From: Puniceibacterium antarcticum
GTDB lineage: Bacteria; Pseudomonadota; Alphaproteobacteria; Rhodobacterales; Rhodobacteraceae
Length of the DNA stretch: 41,209 nt
Direction of reading: 5' to 3'
Assembly: GCF_002760615.1 (NCBI RefSeq)
Contig: NZ_AWWI01000067.1
Coordinates: forward strand, 1 to 41,209
The translations under genes and the position numbers were made by a program. The notes under the pieces were generated by a model that was not told the origin of the DNA, ran no database searches, and was given only the letters and a program-made list of their open reading frames with translations. Positions 33,706 through 41,209 of the stretch are shown piece by piece (the first letter of the stretch is position 1; each line of letters opens with the position of its first letter).

Positions 33706-34331
33706 AGATCCTGGTCATCAATCCCAACAGCGCCGTGACCGTCACGCAGGGCATTGCCACGGCCCTTGCCCCCTTGGGCGATCACTTCCGGGTCATGGAT
33801 CTGCCAGAGGCTCCCTTGACAATCGCCAGCGATGAAGATGTCGCGCGCGCCGGAATTGGTGTCGGCGCATTGGTGCAACGGATAGAGGCTGATGCCTACA
33901 TCACCGCTTGTTTCTCGGACCCCGGGCTGGATCTGGCCCGCAGTCTGACAGCCAAGCCTGTCATCGGGATACAAGAGGCCGGTATCCTGACCGCCATGGC
34001 CCGGGCCGATCTGTTTGGGATCATTGCCCTTGGGCCAAAGTCCGTCCCGCGCCATCGTCGCAAGATCAGAATGATGGGCGTCGAGGCACGCTTGGCTGGA
34101 GAACTGGCCCTGTCAGGTGTCTCGGCAGAGGCGTCGGGCCGGGACGAAAGTGTCTACGCCGAAGTCCGCGCTGCCGCGGAACGCCTGGGTGAAATGGGTG
34201 CGGGCGCGATTGTTCTGGGTTGTGCTGGCATGGCCCCGATCCGCGCAAGACTGGCGGCTGACACAGGCCTTGCTATCATAGACCCGGTGATGGCTGGTGG
34301 TGCCATGGCGCTTGGCGCGGTTCTGGGATGA
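33702..34331 (+). CDS. Hydantoin racemase-like Asp/Glu racemase family protein
   Basis: Protein of 209 aa of the HyuE/hydantoin racemase family. The N-terminus is 'MKILVINPNSAVTVTQGI'. The two catalytic Cys are in 'ITACFSDPGL' and 'IVLGCAGMAP'. It would interconvert D- and L-5-substituted hydantoins so that the D-specific enzymes upstream can use the whole racemate. It overlaps the hydantoinase (ATGA) and the LysR gene. Maleate isomerase-like activity is a less likely alternative given the neighbours. Confidence 0.88.
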   Translation: MKILVINPNSAVTVTQGIATALAPLGDHFRVMDLPEAPLTIASDEDVARAGIGVGALVQRIEADAYITACFSDPGLDLARSLTAKPVIGIQEAGILTAMARADLFGIIALGPKSVPRHRRKIRMMGVEARLAGELALSGVSAEASGRDESVYAEVRAAAERLGEMGAGAIVLGCAGMAPIRARLAADTGLAIIDPVMAGGAMALGAVLG

Positions 34332-35269
34332 TGCGCCAAGGGGATCTCCCGGACGTCTCTCTACGCCTCCTGGAGATCTTTGCCGGAATGATGAGGTGCG
34401 CCACTACAGTAGAAACGGCAGAGTTCCTCGGCATATCGCAGCCCGCCGTCTCTGCCGGATTGCGGCAGCTTGAGCTTCAGCTTGGGCTTTCGCTGTTCGA
34501 ACGGACAGGGCGGCGCCTTTCCCCTACCATGGAAGCACGTGATCTTTTTGAAGAGATACGCCCGCTGTTTGGTATACTTCGCTCGTTTTCCACGCGCGCA
34601 CAGAACATGCGTTTGGGGCAGATCGGACGCTTGCGGGTGATTTCCACCCCCCCGCTTGGGTATTCTCTGGGCGTCAGGGCCCTGCGCAGTTTCCATGCAG
34701 CCCGTCCGGACGTCTCTGTCAGCTATGACGTGCGGCGGCTGGAAAACGTGGTAGATACGGTGCAAACCGGGCTGGCGGACATCGGACTGGTGCTCAACGA
34801 AGAAAAGCTGGAAACGGTGAACTCCGAACTGCTGACACGCAGCCAGATGGTCGTTCTGATGCCGACAAATGATCCACTGGCTGCAGAGACCTCTATCACT
34901 CCGAAGATGCTTGCTGGCCGATCCGTGATTGGCATTGATCAGGCCTCGCAGCTTGGTCGGCTGGTTTCGCGGGGCTTTGTTCAGGGTGGCGGCAGTTACC
35001 GGCCCAGCATCGAAGTCCGCTACTGCCAGACTGCCGCCGCGCTGGTGGCTGAAGGGATGGGAGTGACCGTTGTCGACCCCTATTCAGCCGAGCCCTATCT
35101 CTGCCGCGGCCTTGTTACCCGCCCTTTCAGCCCGGCTTGCGAGGTTCGCGCGCTGATACTCACGCGCAAGGGGGTGCCGCATTCGGGGCTGTTGCTGAAT
35201 TTTGTGGAAGAACTGCGCCGCCAACTTCCCATAGGCACTCCCAAACCGCATCATCCGCCAGGGTATTGA
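34328..35269 (+). CDS. LysR-family transcriptional regulator
   Basis: LysR regulator of 313 aa. The HTH is 'TVETAEFLGISQPAVSAGLR' with 'QLELQLGLSLFERTGRRLSP', followed by the effector domain ('VISTPPLGYSLGVRALRSFH'). The ATG at 34328 overlaps the racemase stop. It is the last gene of the hydantoin operon, so it is made together with its likely targets, an arrangement less usual than the divergent one. The candidate operator is the dyad at 28109-28125. Confidence 0.9.
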   Translation: MMRQGDLPDVSLRLLEIFAGMMRCATTVETAEFLGISQPAVSAGLRQLELQLGLSLFERTGRRLSPTMEARDLFEEIRPLFGILRSFSTRAQNMRLGQIGRLRVISTPPLGYSLGVRALRSFHAARPDVSVSYDVRRLENVVDTVQTGLADIGLVLNEEKLETVNSELLTRSQMVVLMPTNDPLAAETSITPKMLAGRSVIGIDQASQLGRLVSRGFVQGGGSYRPSIEVRYCQTAAALVAEGMGVTVVDPYSAEPYLCRGLVTRPFSPACEVRALILTRKGVPHSGLLLNFVEELRRQLPIGTPKPHHPPGY

Positions 35270-35575
35270 ACTGAGACGATTCCGCAAAGGTCATGCCCCG
35301 TTTTTTTCAGCTCTATTTCGAGCAAAATATCCTATGAAGGAGACGGAGAATGGTATCGAGAGGTGTTGTCATATTAACCTGCTGAAGCTGGCGGCTGGAG
35401 CACGATTTGGGTAGTCGATATGGATGCAGGCTGACAACTTCAGTTGCGAGCGCCACCGCTTTGTGCCCAAAAGGATCATACTCCCTCTCGTGACATTTCT
35501 TTGGAATGCACTGCCGGGCGGCGTACAAACTGCGCTCGTATGGGCCGAAAGGCGCGAGGTCGCGTCCGGCCTCAA
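35270..35575. other. Gap without recognisable gene
   Basis: About 300 bp after the LysR gene. Both strands have open frames of 70-90 codons without family resemblance. It probably belongs to the degenerate mobile DNA whose recognisable part starts at 35576. No clear terminator for the hydantoin operon is seen. Confidence 0.45.
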
Positions 35576-35821
35576 ACACTGGTCCAAAAGTTGCTCAATA
35601 ACCGCGGCAACCGCGGCGAAAACAGCCCTCTGCCGTTTTGCGAACGGGAGTGGGCGATGCAGGGCTTCCGATCATCCTGTATTCTAAAGCGCTTCGTTTC
35701 ACGGCACTCCGCAAACCGCAATTCTTTCTCCCTACCAGCGCGTCGTTTGTTTGAAATCGCCATCCGGTACCACTGACTGAAAGCACTTGAGGCATGGCAA
35801 GCTGCTGCCAACCGTGATTGA
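35576..35821 (+). pseudogene. IS6-family transposase, C-terminal remnant
   Basis: The frame reads 'TLVQKLLNNRGNRGENSPLP', then 'REWAMQGFRSSCILKRFVS', 'NRNSFSLPARRLFEIAIRYH', a TGA, and 'LKALEAWQAAANRD' with a final TGA. This is the end of an IS6 transposase of the subgroup with 'LNNRAENSHLPFRxRERAMQGFRS'. It fits the subgroup of the N-terminal relic at 7584. Insertions in the 'NNRAENS' motif and the internal stop show decay. Confidence 0.75.
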
Positions 35822-36214
35822 TGCAGCACCTGCACGCCAATTTGCGGACGCGGCGCGTTAAAGCGAAAACACCCCCCGAGGCATTGTCAGAACGTCAAAG
35901 CCCGGCAACCTGATGGGATCCGGCTCGAGGACTTCATCAGGACCAGCGGCGTTGGCACCGCGCAAACCGACCGGACGAATGACCGCTAAGCAATGAGATT
36001 AAAATCATAAAGAAAACTATTGCAAAACAGGGCGTGCCCACAAACGACAATTCCCGCTGGATTCACGAGATGGGTCCCTCATGGATTTTGCGCAGCAAGG
36101 GCCACTGCATCCAAAACGTTCAGTCCCCGGAAACCGCTACTGCACACTTTTTAGTTGCAAGAAAGCGTTTCGCTCCGCATCCTGATCCTAGTGTATCTAG
36201 TGTTAGGGTTTGAG
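35822..36214. other. Gap before the multihaem cytochrome gene
   Basis: No convincing gene. It holds A/T-rich patches around 35995-36030 that may contain a promoter for the cytochrome gene, and the alternative TTG start of that gene at 36155. I see no strong hairpin. Confidence 0.45.
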
Positions 36215-39202
36215 ATGCCGCGTTTCATGACTTGTATCTGTTTTTTTTTAGGCGCTTCTCAGGGTGCTTTCGCTCAGGGCCAGCCCCCTGCCTTGCCGCT
36301 GCCGTCTGAAATGCCACTCCTTGATTATGAAAACGCGCTCTATCCCTTTATAGCAGCACGGGATTATGTCGGCCTGGGCTGGACCCCTGACAAGAGCTGG
36401 CGCGACACTGGCCCATTCGTGCTCGAGAGCTCTTATGGTGTTCACCCAGCTGTACGGATTTACTATTCGCCCCAAGTGATCGACTGGCTTGAAGGCGGGC
36501 GGCTGGGCGCGGTGCCGGATGGTGCGATGGTGGTAAAGGAAATGGTCAGCCCTCCGGCTGCCCGCTATAATGAATACCGGCAAATGTTGGACTACATTCA
36601 CCCGGATGACCCTGCGCTGGTCGAAGCGGAGATGATTGAATACCTCAGGAAAGACAACAACCTGAACTGGACCGTCATGGTCAAGGATAGCGCGGTCAGC
36701 CACGGTGGCTGGTTTTTTGCCTCGGTCGCGCAGGATGCAAAGGTTGACAGTTTTGACGCACCTTTCAATCCGCCCTCGGGGCAGGCGGGGGCGGGCACCT
36801 GCATGCGCTGCCACGCCTCTGCGGCAAACGAGCTGATCTTTTCCGCCCTATCGAATGTCGAAGGATATCCGGGCGAGCCCCTGATTTTCAGCGTCGATGA
36901 GAGCTGGCGCAATCTGGAAGATTTTCCGGCGGGGCCGTTCAACCTGCCGAAATGGCAGCGGCCGGCGATGGGTGTTTCCCAATCGCAGCTGATCGGCGAT
37001 CAGTTCCATAATCGCAGCCTGCTGGCCAAGATGAACGCCGCTGCACCCGACTCGCCAGAGGACGTTAACCCGGTCTTTGCCAAAATGTTCCCGCCCGTCG
37101 GTGGCATCAACCTGCCCCCGGATCAGGTGCTGAAAATGCCCAGTGAATGGCTGGATCACGTGCCGTCACGTCCCGAAGATCCGCAACATTTCCTGACCTC
37201 GGACAATTGCGTTGGCTGTCATGGTGGCCTTGGCGGCCCGCCTTCGGGCACGACGATGTTCCTGCAGGACGGACCAAGCTATGGCGACGGCTACAACATT
37301 TCGGAATATGGCGAATGGCGCTGGTCGCCGATGGGTCTGGCAGGGCGCGATCCGATCTTCTTCGCCCAGTTGGAAAGCGAATTTGCCCTGCTTGAGGCCT
37401 CCGGCAATGGGGATTTGGTGGCGAATGTCGGTACGACCTGTCTGTCCTGCCACGGCGCAATGGGCCAGCGGCAGTTGCAGATTGACGCCCATGCCAACCC
37501 CGATGCGGGACTGGATCCGAACAATTTCAAGGTCGCCTACACCTTGCTGCACGACCCGCTGACCCAGGCCGAAAAGGAGGCACAGCTGGCCGACGGCACC
37601 TATGCCTATCACCAATACGGCAACCTCGCACGGGAAGGGATTTCCTGCGCCGTTTGCCACCACATCGCCCCGCCACAGCGCGCCGAGGGCCAGCCAGAGT
37701 ATAACACGCTCGACACATACCTCATGAATGGCACCACGGGTGTGTTTCGTCTGAACAACTCGGACCAGCTGATCGGTCCGTTCAAGGATGTGCGCCAGAA
37801 GCCGATGCAGAATGCCATGGGCATCACACCGATGCACGACGCATACATCAAGGACAGCGAACTCTGTGGCGCGTGCCACACGATCAACCTGCCCAATGTG
37901 GATGCCAACCAGAATACCCCTCTGCCCGGATATACCGGTGCTGATCAGGCGGTGTTCAATCAGGCCTCGGTCAACGGATCAAACCTTCTGAAGGACCTTT
38001 ACGGCGTGACTTTCCCCGAACCCCTGACCCGGTTCCAGCATTCTGTCGAACAGGCCACCTATATCGAATGGGTCAACAGTTCCTACGCCGATCCGGACAC
38101 AGCGCAGAGCTGTCAGGATTGTCATATGAAGGGGAATTTCGAAAGCGTCGACGGCACGATCAAGGTTGATCCGATCACCACCCAGATCGCAACGATTCAA
38201 GACAGCATGATGCCCGAGGTCGAAAACCGTCTGCCCACCGAAGACATCGCCGTCCCCTTCCGCGAGGGGTACAAGCGGCACAATTTTGTGGGCCTCAACG
38301 CCTATATGGTCGAGATGGTGAGACAGTTCAGCGACGAGACGGGAATGAGCCTGACCGACCCGATGACCTACGCCGACAACGGAGCGCAGCTTTCCATCGA
38401 CACGATGGAGCTACAGGCGAGGAGCGAGACGGCCGCCATTTCGGTCGATGTGACAGCTGGCGATGATGGGCTGGTCGCTGCTGTAACGGTCGAGAACCTA
38501 ACCGGGCACCGCCTGCCCTCGGGCGTCGGGTTCCGCCGCGCGTTTCTTGAGGTTAAGGCCATTGGTCCGGATCAGCGGGTGCTCTGGTGTTCGGGGTGTT
38601 CCAACGACGCCGGCGTGATTGTCGGCGCTGACGGCAATCCGCTGAAGACCGAGTTTCTGGATGTTGTGCCGGAAGGCGCGACCGAAGCGCTGTATCAACC
38701 GCATCACCGAATGATCGACAGCCCCGATCAGGTACAGATATACGAAGAGCTGACCCAAAACGCCGATCGCGCATTCACCACTAGTTTCATTCATCGCATT
38801 TACCACCCCAAGGACAACCGCCTGACACCGCATGGCGCGCTGACACCGGGCACCGACGCTTTCAAAGCCAAATTTGGGGAAAGTGAAGTGACAGCGGCCT
38901 TTATGAAAGCGACCATGCCGGAAGGGGAGGCTGCACATGATCCAGATTTTTCCCCCGGAGAGGACCGGCTCGACTACCGGATCACCCTGCCCGAGGGGAC
39001 CGATCCGGCAGCAGTCACCGTGACGGCGACGCTCTATTCCCAGGCCATTCCGCCCTACTATCTCAAGCAGCGGTTCGAGACAGCGCCGAAGGGTCCCGCG
39101 ACGCAGCGGCTCTATTACTTTGCCAGCAGACTAAAGACCGAGGGCACCCCGATCGAGGGTTGGAAACTGCCGACAGCGTCAGCTTCTGCGCGAATGCGGT
39201 AG
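36215..39202 (+). CDS. Secreted six-haem cytochrome c of unknown function
   Basis: Protein of 995 aa from ATG 36215, which gives a Sec signal peptide ending 'GASQGAFAQ'. A TTG at 36155 would add 20 residues. Six C-x-x-C-H haem sites: CMRCH (~196), CVGCH (~332), CLSCH (~409), CAVCH (~478), CGACH (~551) and CQDCH (~633). After the haem region, residues ~740-995 are haem-free and beta-rich, with 'VENLTGHRLPSGVGFRRAF', a motif also seen in other large multihaem cytochromes. I do not recognise a catalytic class. It is periplasmic or exported and presumably an electron carrier or oxidoreductase. It stands alone, without a membrane partner gene or haem maturation genes nearby. Confidence 0.85.
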   Translation: MPRFMTCICFFLGASQGAFAQGQPPALPLPSEMPLLDYENALYPFIAARDYVGLGWTPDKSWRDTGPFVLESSYGVHPAVRIYYSPQVIDWLEGGRLGAVPDGAMVVKEMVSPPAARYNEYRQMLDYIHPDDPALVEAEMIEYLRKDNNLNWTVMVKDSAVSHGGWFFASVAQDAKVDSFDAPFNPPSGQAGAGTCMRCHASAANELIFSALSNVEGYPGEPLIFSVDESWRNLEDFPAGPFNLPKWQRPAMGVSQSQLIGDQFHNRSLLAKMNAAAPDSPEDVNPVFAKMFPPVGGINLPPDQVLKMPSEWLDHVPSRPEDPQHFLTSDNCVGCHGGLGGPPSGTTMFLQDGPSYGDGYNISEYGEWRWSPMGLAGRDPIFFAQLESEFALLEASGNGDLVANVGTTCLSCHGAMGQRQLQIDAHANPDAGLDPNNFKVAYTLLHDPLTQAEKEAQLADGTYAYHQYGNLAREGISCAVCHHIAPPQRAEGQPEYNTLDTYLMNGTTGVFRLNNSDQLIGPFKDVRQKPMQNAMGITPMHDAYIKDSELCGACHTINLPNVDANQNTPLPGYTGADQAVFNQASVNGSNLLKDLYGVTFPEPLTRFQHSVEQATYIEWVNSSYADPDTAQSCQDCHMKGNFESVDGTIKVDPITTQIATIQDSMMPEVENRLPTEDIAVPFREGYKRHNFVGLNAYMVEMVRQFSDETGMSLTDPMTYADNGAQLSIDTMELQARSETAAISVDVTAGDDGLVAAVTVENLTGHRLPSGVGFRRAFLEVKAIGPDQRVLWCSGCSNDAGVIVGADGNPLKTEFLDVVPEGATEALYQPHHRMIDSPDQVQIYEELTQNADRAFTTSFIHRIYHPKDNRLTPHGALTPGTDAFKAKFGESEVTAAFMKATMPEGEAAHDPDFSPGEDRLDYRITLPEGTDPAAVTVTATLYSQAIPPYYLKQRFETAPKGPATQRLYYFASRLKTEGTPIEGWKLPTASASARMR

Positions 39203-39567
39203 CGCAGCACGCTGAGTTAGAATGTCGCAATTAGAAGAAGAATTCGCGGTAATCCTCCGCAAAATGGTTCTGTCGCAAATTTCTGAAGTTTACGAGGAAA
39301 ACCCCTTACCCGGACACGCTTGTTCTGCGAAATGCGCGAAGTTGTTTGCGTCAGATTGTGAAGGATTTCAGTGGACGATCACGACGGATACAATCCGCGA
39401 AATGTCGCCCGATGCGATCTATCTAATGCCTTTGGTTGCCATGTTCATCTATTTTTCCTAACTTTATCAAAGCCAGTCAATAACTTGGCAATACCCATCT
39501 GAGGATGTTCGGCGAAACAGGGGGGCAGGTGAGGGAACGTAACCGCGAACTCTCCATGAACGGTTTG
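39203..39567. other. Gap with a possible small frame and a repeat
   Basis: It contains an open frame 39222-39461 (79 codons) with no recognisable family and an uncertain start, and the second copy of the repeat at 27222-27290. I do not regard the frame as a supported gene. Confidence 0.4.
39286..39350. repeat. Diverged repeat shared with 27222-27290
   Basis: GAGGAAAACCC and ATGCGCGAA separated by exactly 27 bases, as in the other copy; about half of the 27 bases also agree. It may be the solo end of an IS110-like element. Confidence 0.4.
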
Positions 39568-40218
39568 TCATCCCGAAAATGTGACGGTTTTACCGCTGTG
39601 ATCGCCTTCTTCCAATGTTTCCAAGATGAACTGTGAGAGGTCGTCGCGGGGCACTTCCGTCTTTCCATAGATGCCATCGTGGGACACATTCCAGGTTCCG
39701 GTGCCAGGTTTGTCAGTCAAGGCAAGAGGTTGAACTAGGGTATAAGATGCGGTCGAGCCTTTCAGTATCTGATCTTGCTTTTCCTTGTCAGCCATCTGTT
39801 CGCGCAGGATCAGCCGGTAGAACAGCTTGAACATGAACGGCAGGTTTGGGGCCGTGTCCCCGGTTCCGAAGGCTCCGACGACAACGATGGGGATGTTCCG
39901 GCCCTTCGGCAGGCCTTCAAGAATATTGCGGGTTCCGATTTCGCATATGTCCTTGGGTGTCGTGCGACCTGCGCCGAACATCAGCGCAAAGGCATTCTGG
40001 GAATTGCCTAGGCTGATCACAACTGCGTCTTGCCCGTTCAGTGTCCTCACCACGTCGGATTTGTCCATCGCGTCACCCTCTACGACATTCAGCCCGTCGG
40101 CCGGAGCAATGCGATCTGCCCGTCGCGCAAAGGCCGTGACGTTGTGTCCTGCCGCCAAGGCCATTTTTATCACTGCCCGCCCGGTCCCCCCTGTCGCGCC
40201 GAACACCACCACCTTCAT
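39568..40218 (-). CDS. NAD(P)-binding NmrA-like/atypical SDR protein
   Basis: Protein of 216 aa with an N-terminal Rossmann motif 'VVFGATGGTGRAV' and 'VTAFARRADRI' after the second strand, where the Arg pair suggests NADP(H). 'VEGDAMDKSDVVRTLNGQDAV' is typical of the NmrA/flavin-reductase-like (BVR-B) group. It lacks the Tyr-x3-Lys site of classical SDRs. It overlaps the small membrane protein gene upstream (ATGA), so the two form an operon. Substrate unknown. Confidence 0.82.
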   Translation of the reverse strand: MKVVVFGATGGTGRAVIKMALAAGHNVTAFARRADRIAPADGLNVVEGDAMDKSDVVRTLNGQDAVVISLGNSQNAFALMFGAGRTTPKDICEIGTRNILEGLPKGRNIPIVVVGAFGTGDTAPNLPFMFKLFYRLILREQMADKEKQDQILKGSTASYTLVQPLALTDKPGTGTWNVSHDGIYGKTEVPRDDLSQFILETLEEGDHSGKTVTFSG

Positions 40219-40463
40219 GCTGTCAGCACCGCAAAAAGAAGGGCGATCAGGACAGAGTTCACGATATGCAGCACCTGTTCGATGTTCTGGGTCTGCCTAT
40301 ACTGCCTGTGTGCAAGCATCGTGTCCGGATTATCTGACCGCGCAACAGCGGCCATGTCCAGCGCGTCCTGCTTTCGCTTTCCCCTGAATTCGATGATATT
40401 AAGTGTAATAAGTGCCGCAAGGGCTCCCAGAATAAGCACAGGCCTGATCCAGGTTCTCTCCAT
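40215..40463 (-). CDS. Small two-helix membrane protein
   Basis: Protein of 82 aa, family not recognised. The ATG at 40463 is preceded by GGAG. Two hydrophobic segments ('RPVLILGALAALITLNI' and 'VLHIVNSVLIALLFAVLTA') flank a basic, polar loop. It overlaps the NAD(P)-binding protein gene (ATGA) and is transcribed divergently from the protochlorophyllide reductase relic across an 82-bp region with a PpsR-like motif. Confidence 0.7.
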   Translation of the reverse strand: MERTWIRPVLILGALAALITLNIIEFRGKRKQDALDMAAVARSDNPDTMLAHRQYRQTQNIEQVLHIVNSVLIALLFAVLTA

Positions 40464-40488
40464 ATCTTGATCTCCAGTTGTGTGCGAC

Positions 40489-40506
40489 TGTCCAGTTTGA
40501 TTTACA
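40489..40506. promoter_or_regulatory. TGT-N12-ACA motif, candidate PpsR/CrtJ site
   Basis: TGT at 40489-40491 and ACA at 40504-40506 with exactly 12 bases between. It lies in the divergent intergenic region (40464-40545) in front of a photosynthesis-type gene. The motif has only six fixed bases, so a chance match is possible; only one copy is present, whereas PpsR usually binds pairs. Confidence 0.4.
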
Positions 40507-40545
40507 CTTAATTGAAAAGCTCCAACAGTCGAGACCCGCAAACAA

Positions 40546-41172
40546 ATGAGTCTGCAAAACAATCCACTCTGCTTCGTGACAGGGGCATCTTCCGGGGTTG
40601 GTCTGCACGCCACCCACGCACTGATCAAACACGGCTGGCAGGTCGTCATGGCCTGTTGCGACGTTAAAAAAGCCGCGGCAGCCGCAAAGTCCCTGAATTT
40701 TCCGGCGCAGAGCTTCGAAATCATGCCTCTTGATCTAGGATCGCTGCAGAGCGTGCGCGCCTGTCATACAGCGTTCCGGGCACAGCGCAGGCCATTAGAC
40801 GCGCTGGTCTGCAACGCAGCGACTTATCTGCCGCAGTTCAAGGCACCAATGCGTTCCCCCGAAGGGTATGAGATCAGCGTGGCCACCAACTACCGCGGGC
40901 ATTTTCTTCTCGCCAATCTGATGTGTGAGGATCTGCAGAAATCCTCGGCACCCCGTCTGGTAACACTTGGCACAGTCACCGCAAATTCAGAGGAATTCGG
41001 CGGCAAGATCCCGATCCACGCGCCCGCCGATTTGAGGGATTTTCAGGGGTTTAAGGACGGGTTCAAAGATGCCGTCCCCATGATCGACGGCAAGCCTTTC
41101 AAACCGGGCAAGGCCTACAAGGACAGCAGGCTGTGCTGCATGATGATGAGTGACGTTGCCCCCTGCAGCTAA
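40546..41172 (+). pseudogene. Light-dependent protochlorophyllide reductase, truncated
   Basis: SDR-type reductase of the LPOR family: '[20 protein letters not shown]', '[20 protein letters not shown]', '[20 protein letters not shown]', '[20 protein letters not shown]', '[20 protein letters not shown]', '[19 protein letters not shown]'. These are the LPOR words in order. The catalytic pair Tyr-x3-Lys (YKDSK) reads Tyr191-K-D-S-Arg195. The frame then leaves the family within ~5 residues and stops at 208 aa, against ~320 in complete enzymes, and no frame restores the C-terminal third. The family converts protochlorophyllide to chlorophyllide with light and NADPH. This copy is probably inactive. 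Confidence 0.85.
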
Positions 41173-41209
41173 TCCAGTTTGAGATAGACTCTGGCCCAAC
41201 CGAAAGGAC

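Noticed and set aside
39222-39461. 79-codon open frame after the multihaem cytochrome
   Set aside because: No clear ribosome site, no family resemblance, and it spans a repeat shared with IS110 debris.
1-41209. CRISPR arrays, tRNA or rRNA genes, prophage structural genes
   Set aside because: No regularly spaced short repeats, no tRNA-like cloverleaf or rRNA stretches, and no phage head/tail genes were seen; the recombinase stands alone without visible att repeats.

Overview
The window looks like a chromosome or large-replicon segment of a marine Rhodobacterales (Roseobacter-type) alphaproteobacterium. The basis is moderately high GC, many ATGA/TGATG-coupled operons, many ABC transporters, a ModE regulator, a queCDEF operon, and a relic of a light-dependent protochlorophyllide reductase of the kind known in a few aerobic anoxygenic phototrophs. 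Taxonomy is inferred from gene content, not measured.

Layout. 1-1.3 kb: C-terminal end of a large Ig-like/autotransporter adhesin, then an IS630 scrap. 1.8-5.5 kb: an OsmF/YehZ-type compatible-solute ABC operon (binding protein, permease, ATPase, permease). 6.0-7.3 kb: modE and modA with two candidate ModE boxes but no modBC. 7.3-9.6 kb: an apparently intact tyrosine recombinase flanked by IS5 and IS6 remnants. 9.7-12.9 kb: an RsbQ-like alpha/beta hydrolase overlapping a PAS-rich hybrid histidine kinase. 13.1-15.4 kb: a preQ1-I riboswitch followed by the preQ1 pathway queC-queD-queE-queF. 16.0-21.7 kb (minus strand): an AcoR-like regulator with a degenerate AAA+ domain, a flavin monooxygenase with an NTF2-like N-terminus, an acetoin-reductase-like SDR and a butanediol-dehydrogenase-like enzyme, closed by a strong terminator.

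22.5-24.5 kb: a copper-type multicopper oxidase with a small Met/His-rich membrane protein. 24.5-28 kb is a decay zone. It holds an IS6-family deletion derivative bounded by 13-bp terminal repeats, a broken two-component system, a haloperoxidase pseudogene with stop codons and a lost nucleophile, and an IS110 remnant. 28.2-35.3 kb: a tightly coupled operon for uptake and use of hydantoins or carbamoyl amino acids (polar amino acid ABC transporter, N-carbamoyl-D-amino-acid hydrolase, D-hydantoinase, hydantoin racemase, LysR regulator). 36.2-39.2 kb: a six-haem secreted cytochrome c. 39.6-41.2 kb: an NAD(P)-binding protein and a small membrane protein, divergent from a truncated light-dependent protochlorophyllide reductase, with a PpsR/CrtJ-like motif between them.

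The accessory character is strong: at least six IS6-family relics plus IS5, IS110 and IS630 scraps separate intact metabolic operons. The points most worth following up are the riboswitch with a competing helix, the hydrolase/hybrid-kinase pair, the AAA+-degenerate AcoR with its oxygenase operon, the protochlorophyllide reductase relic, and the MITE-like IS6 derivatives.
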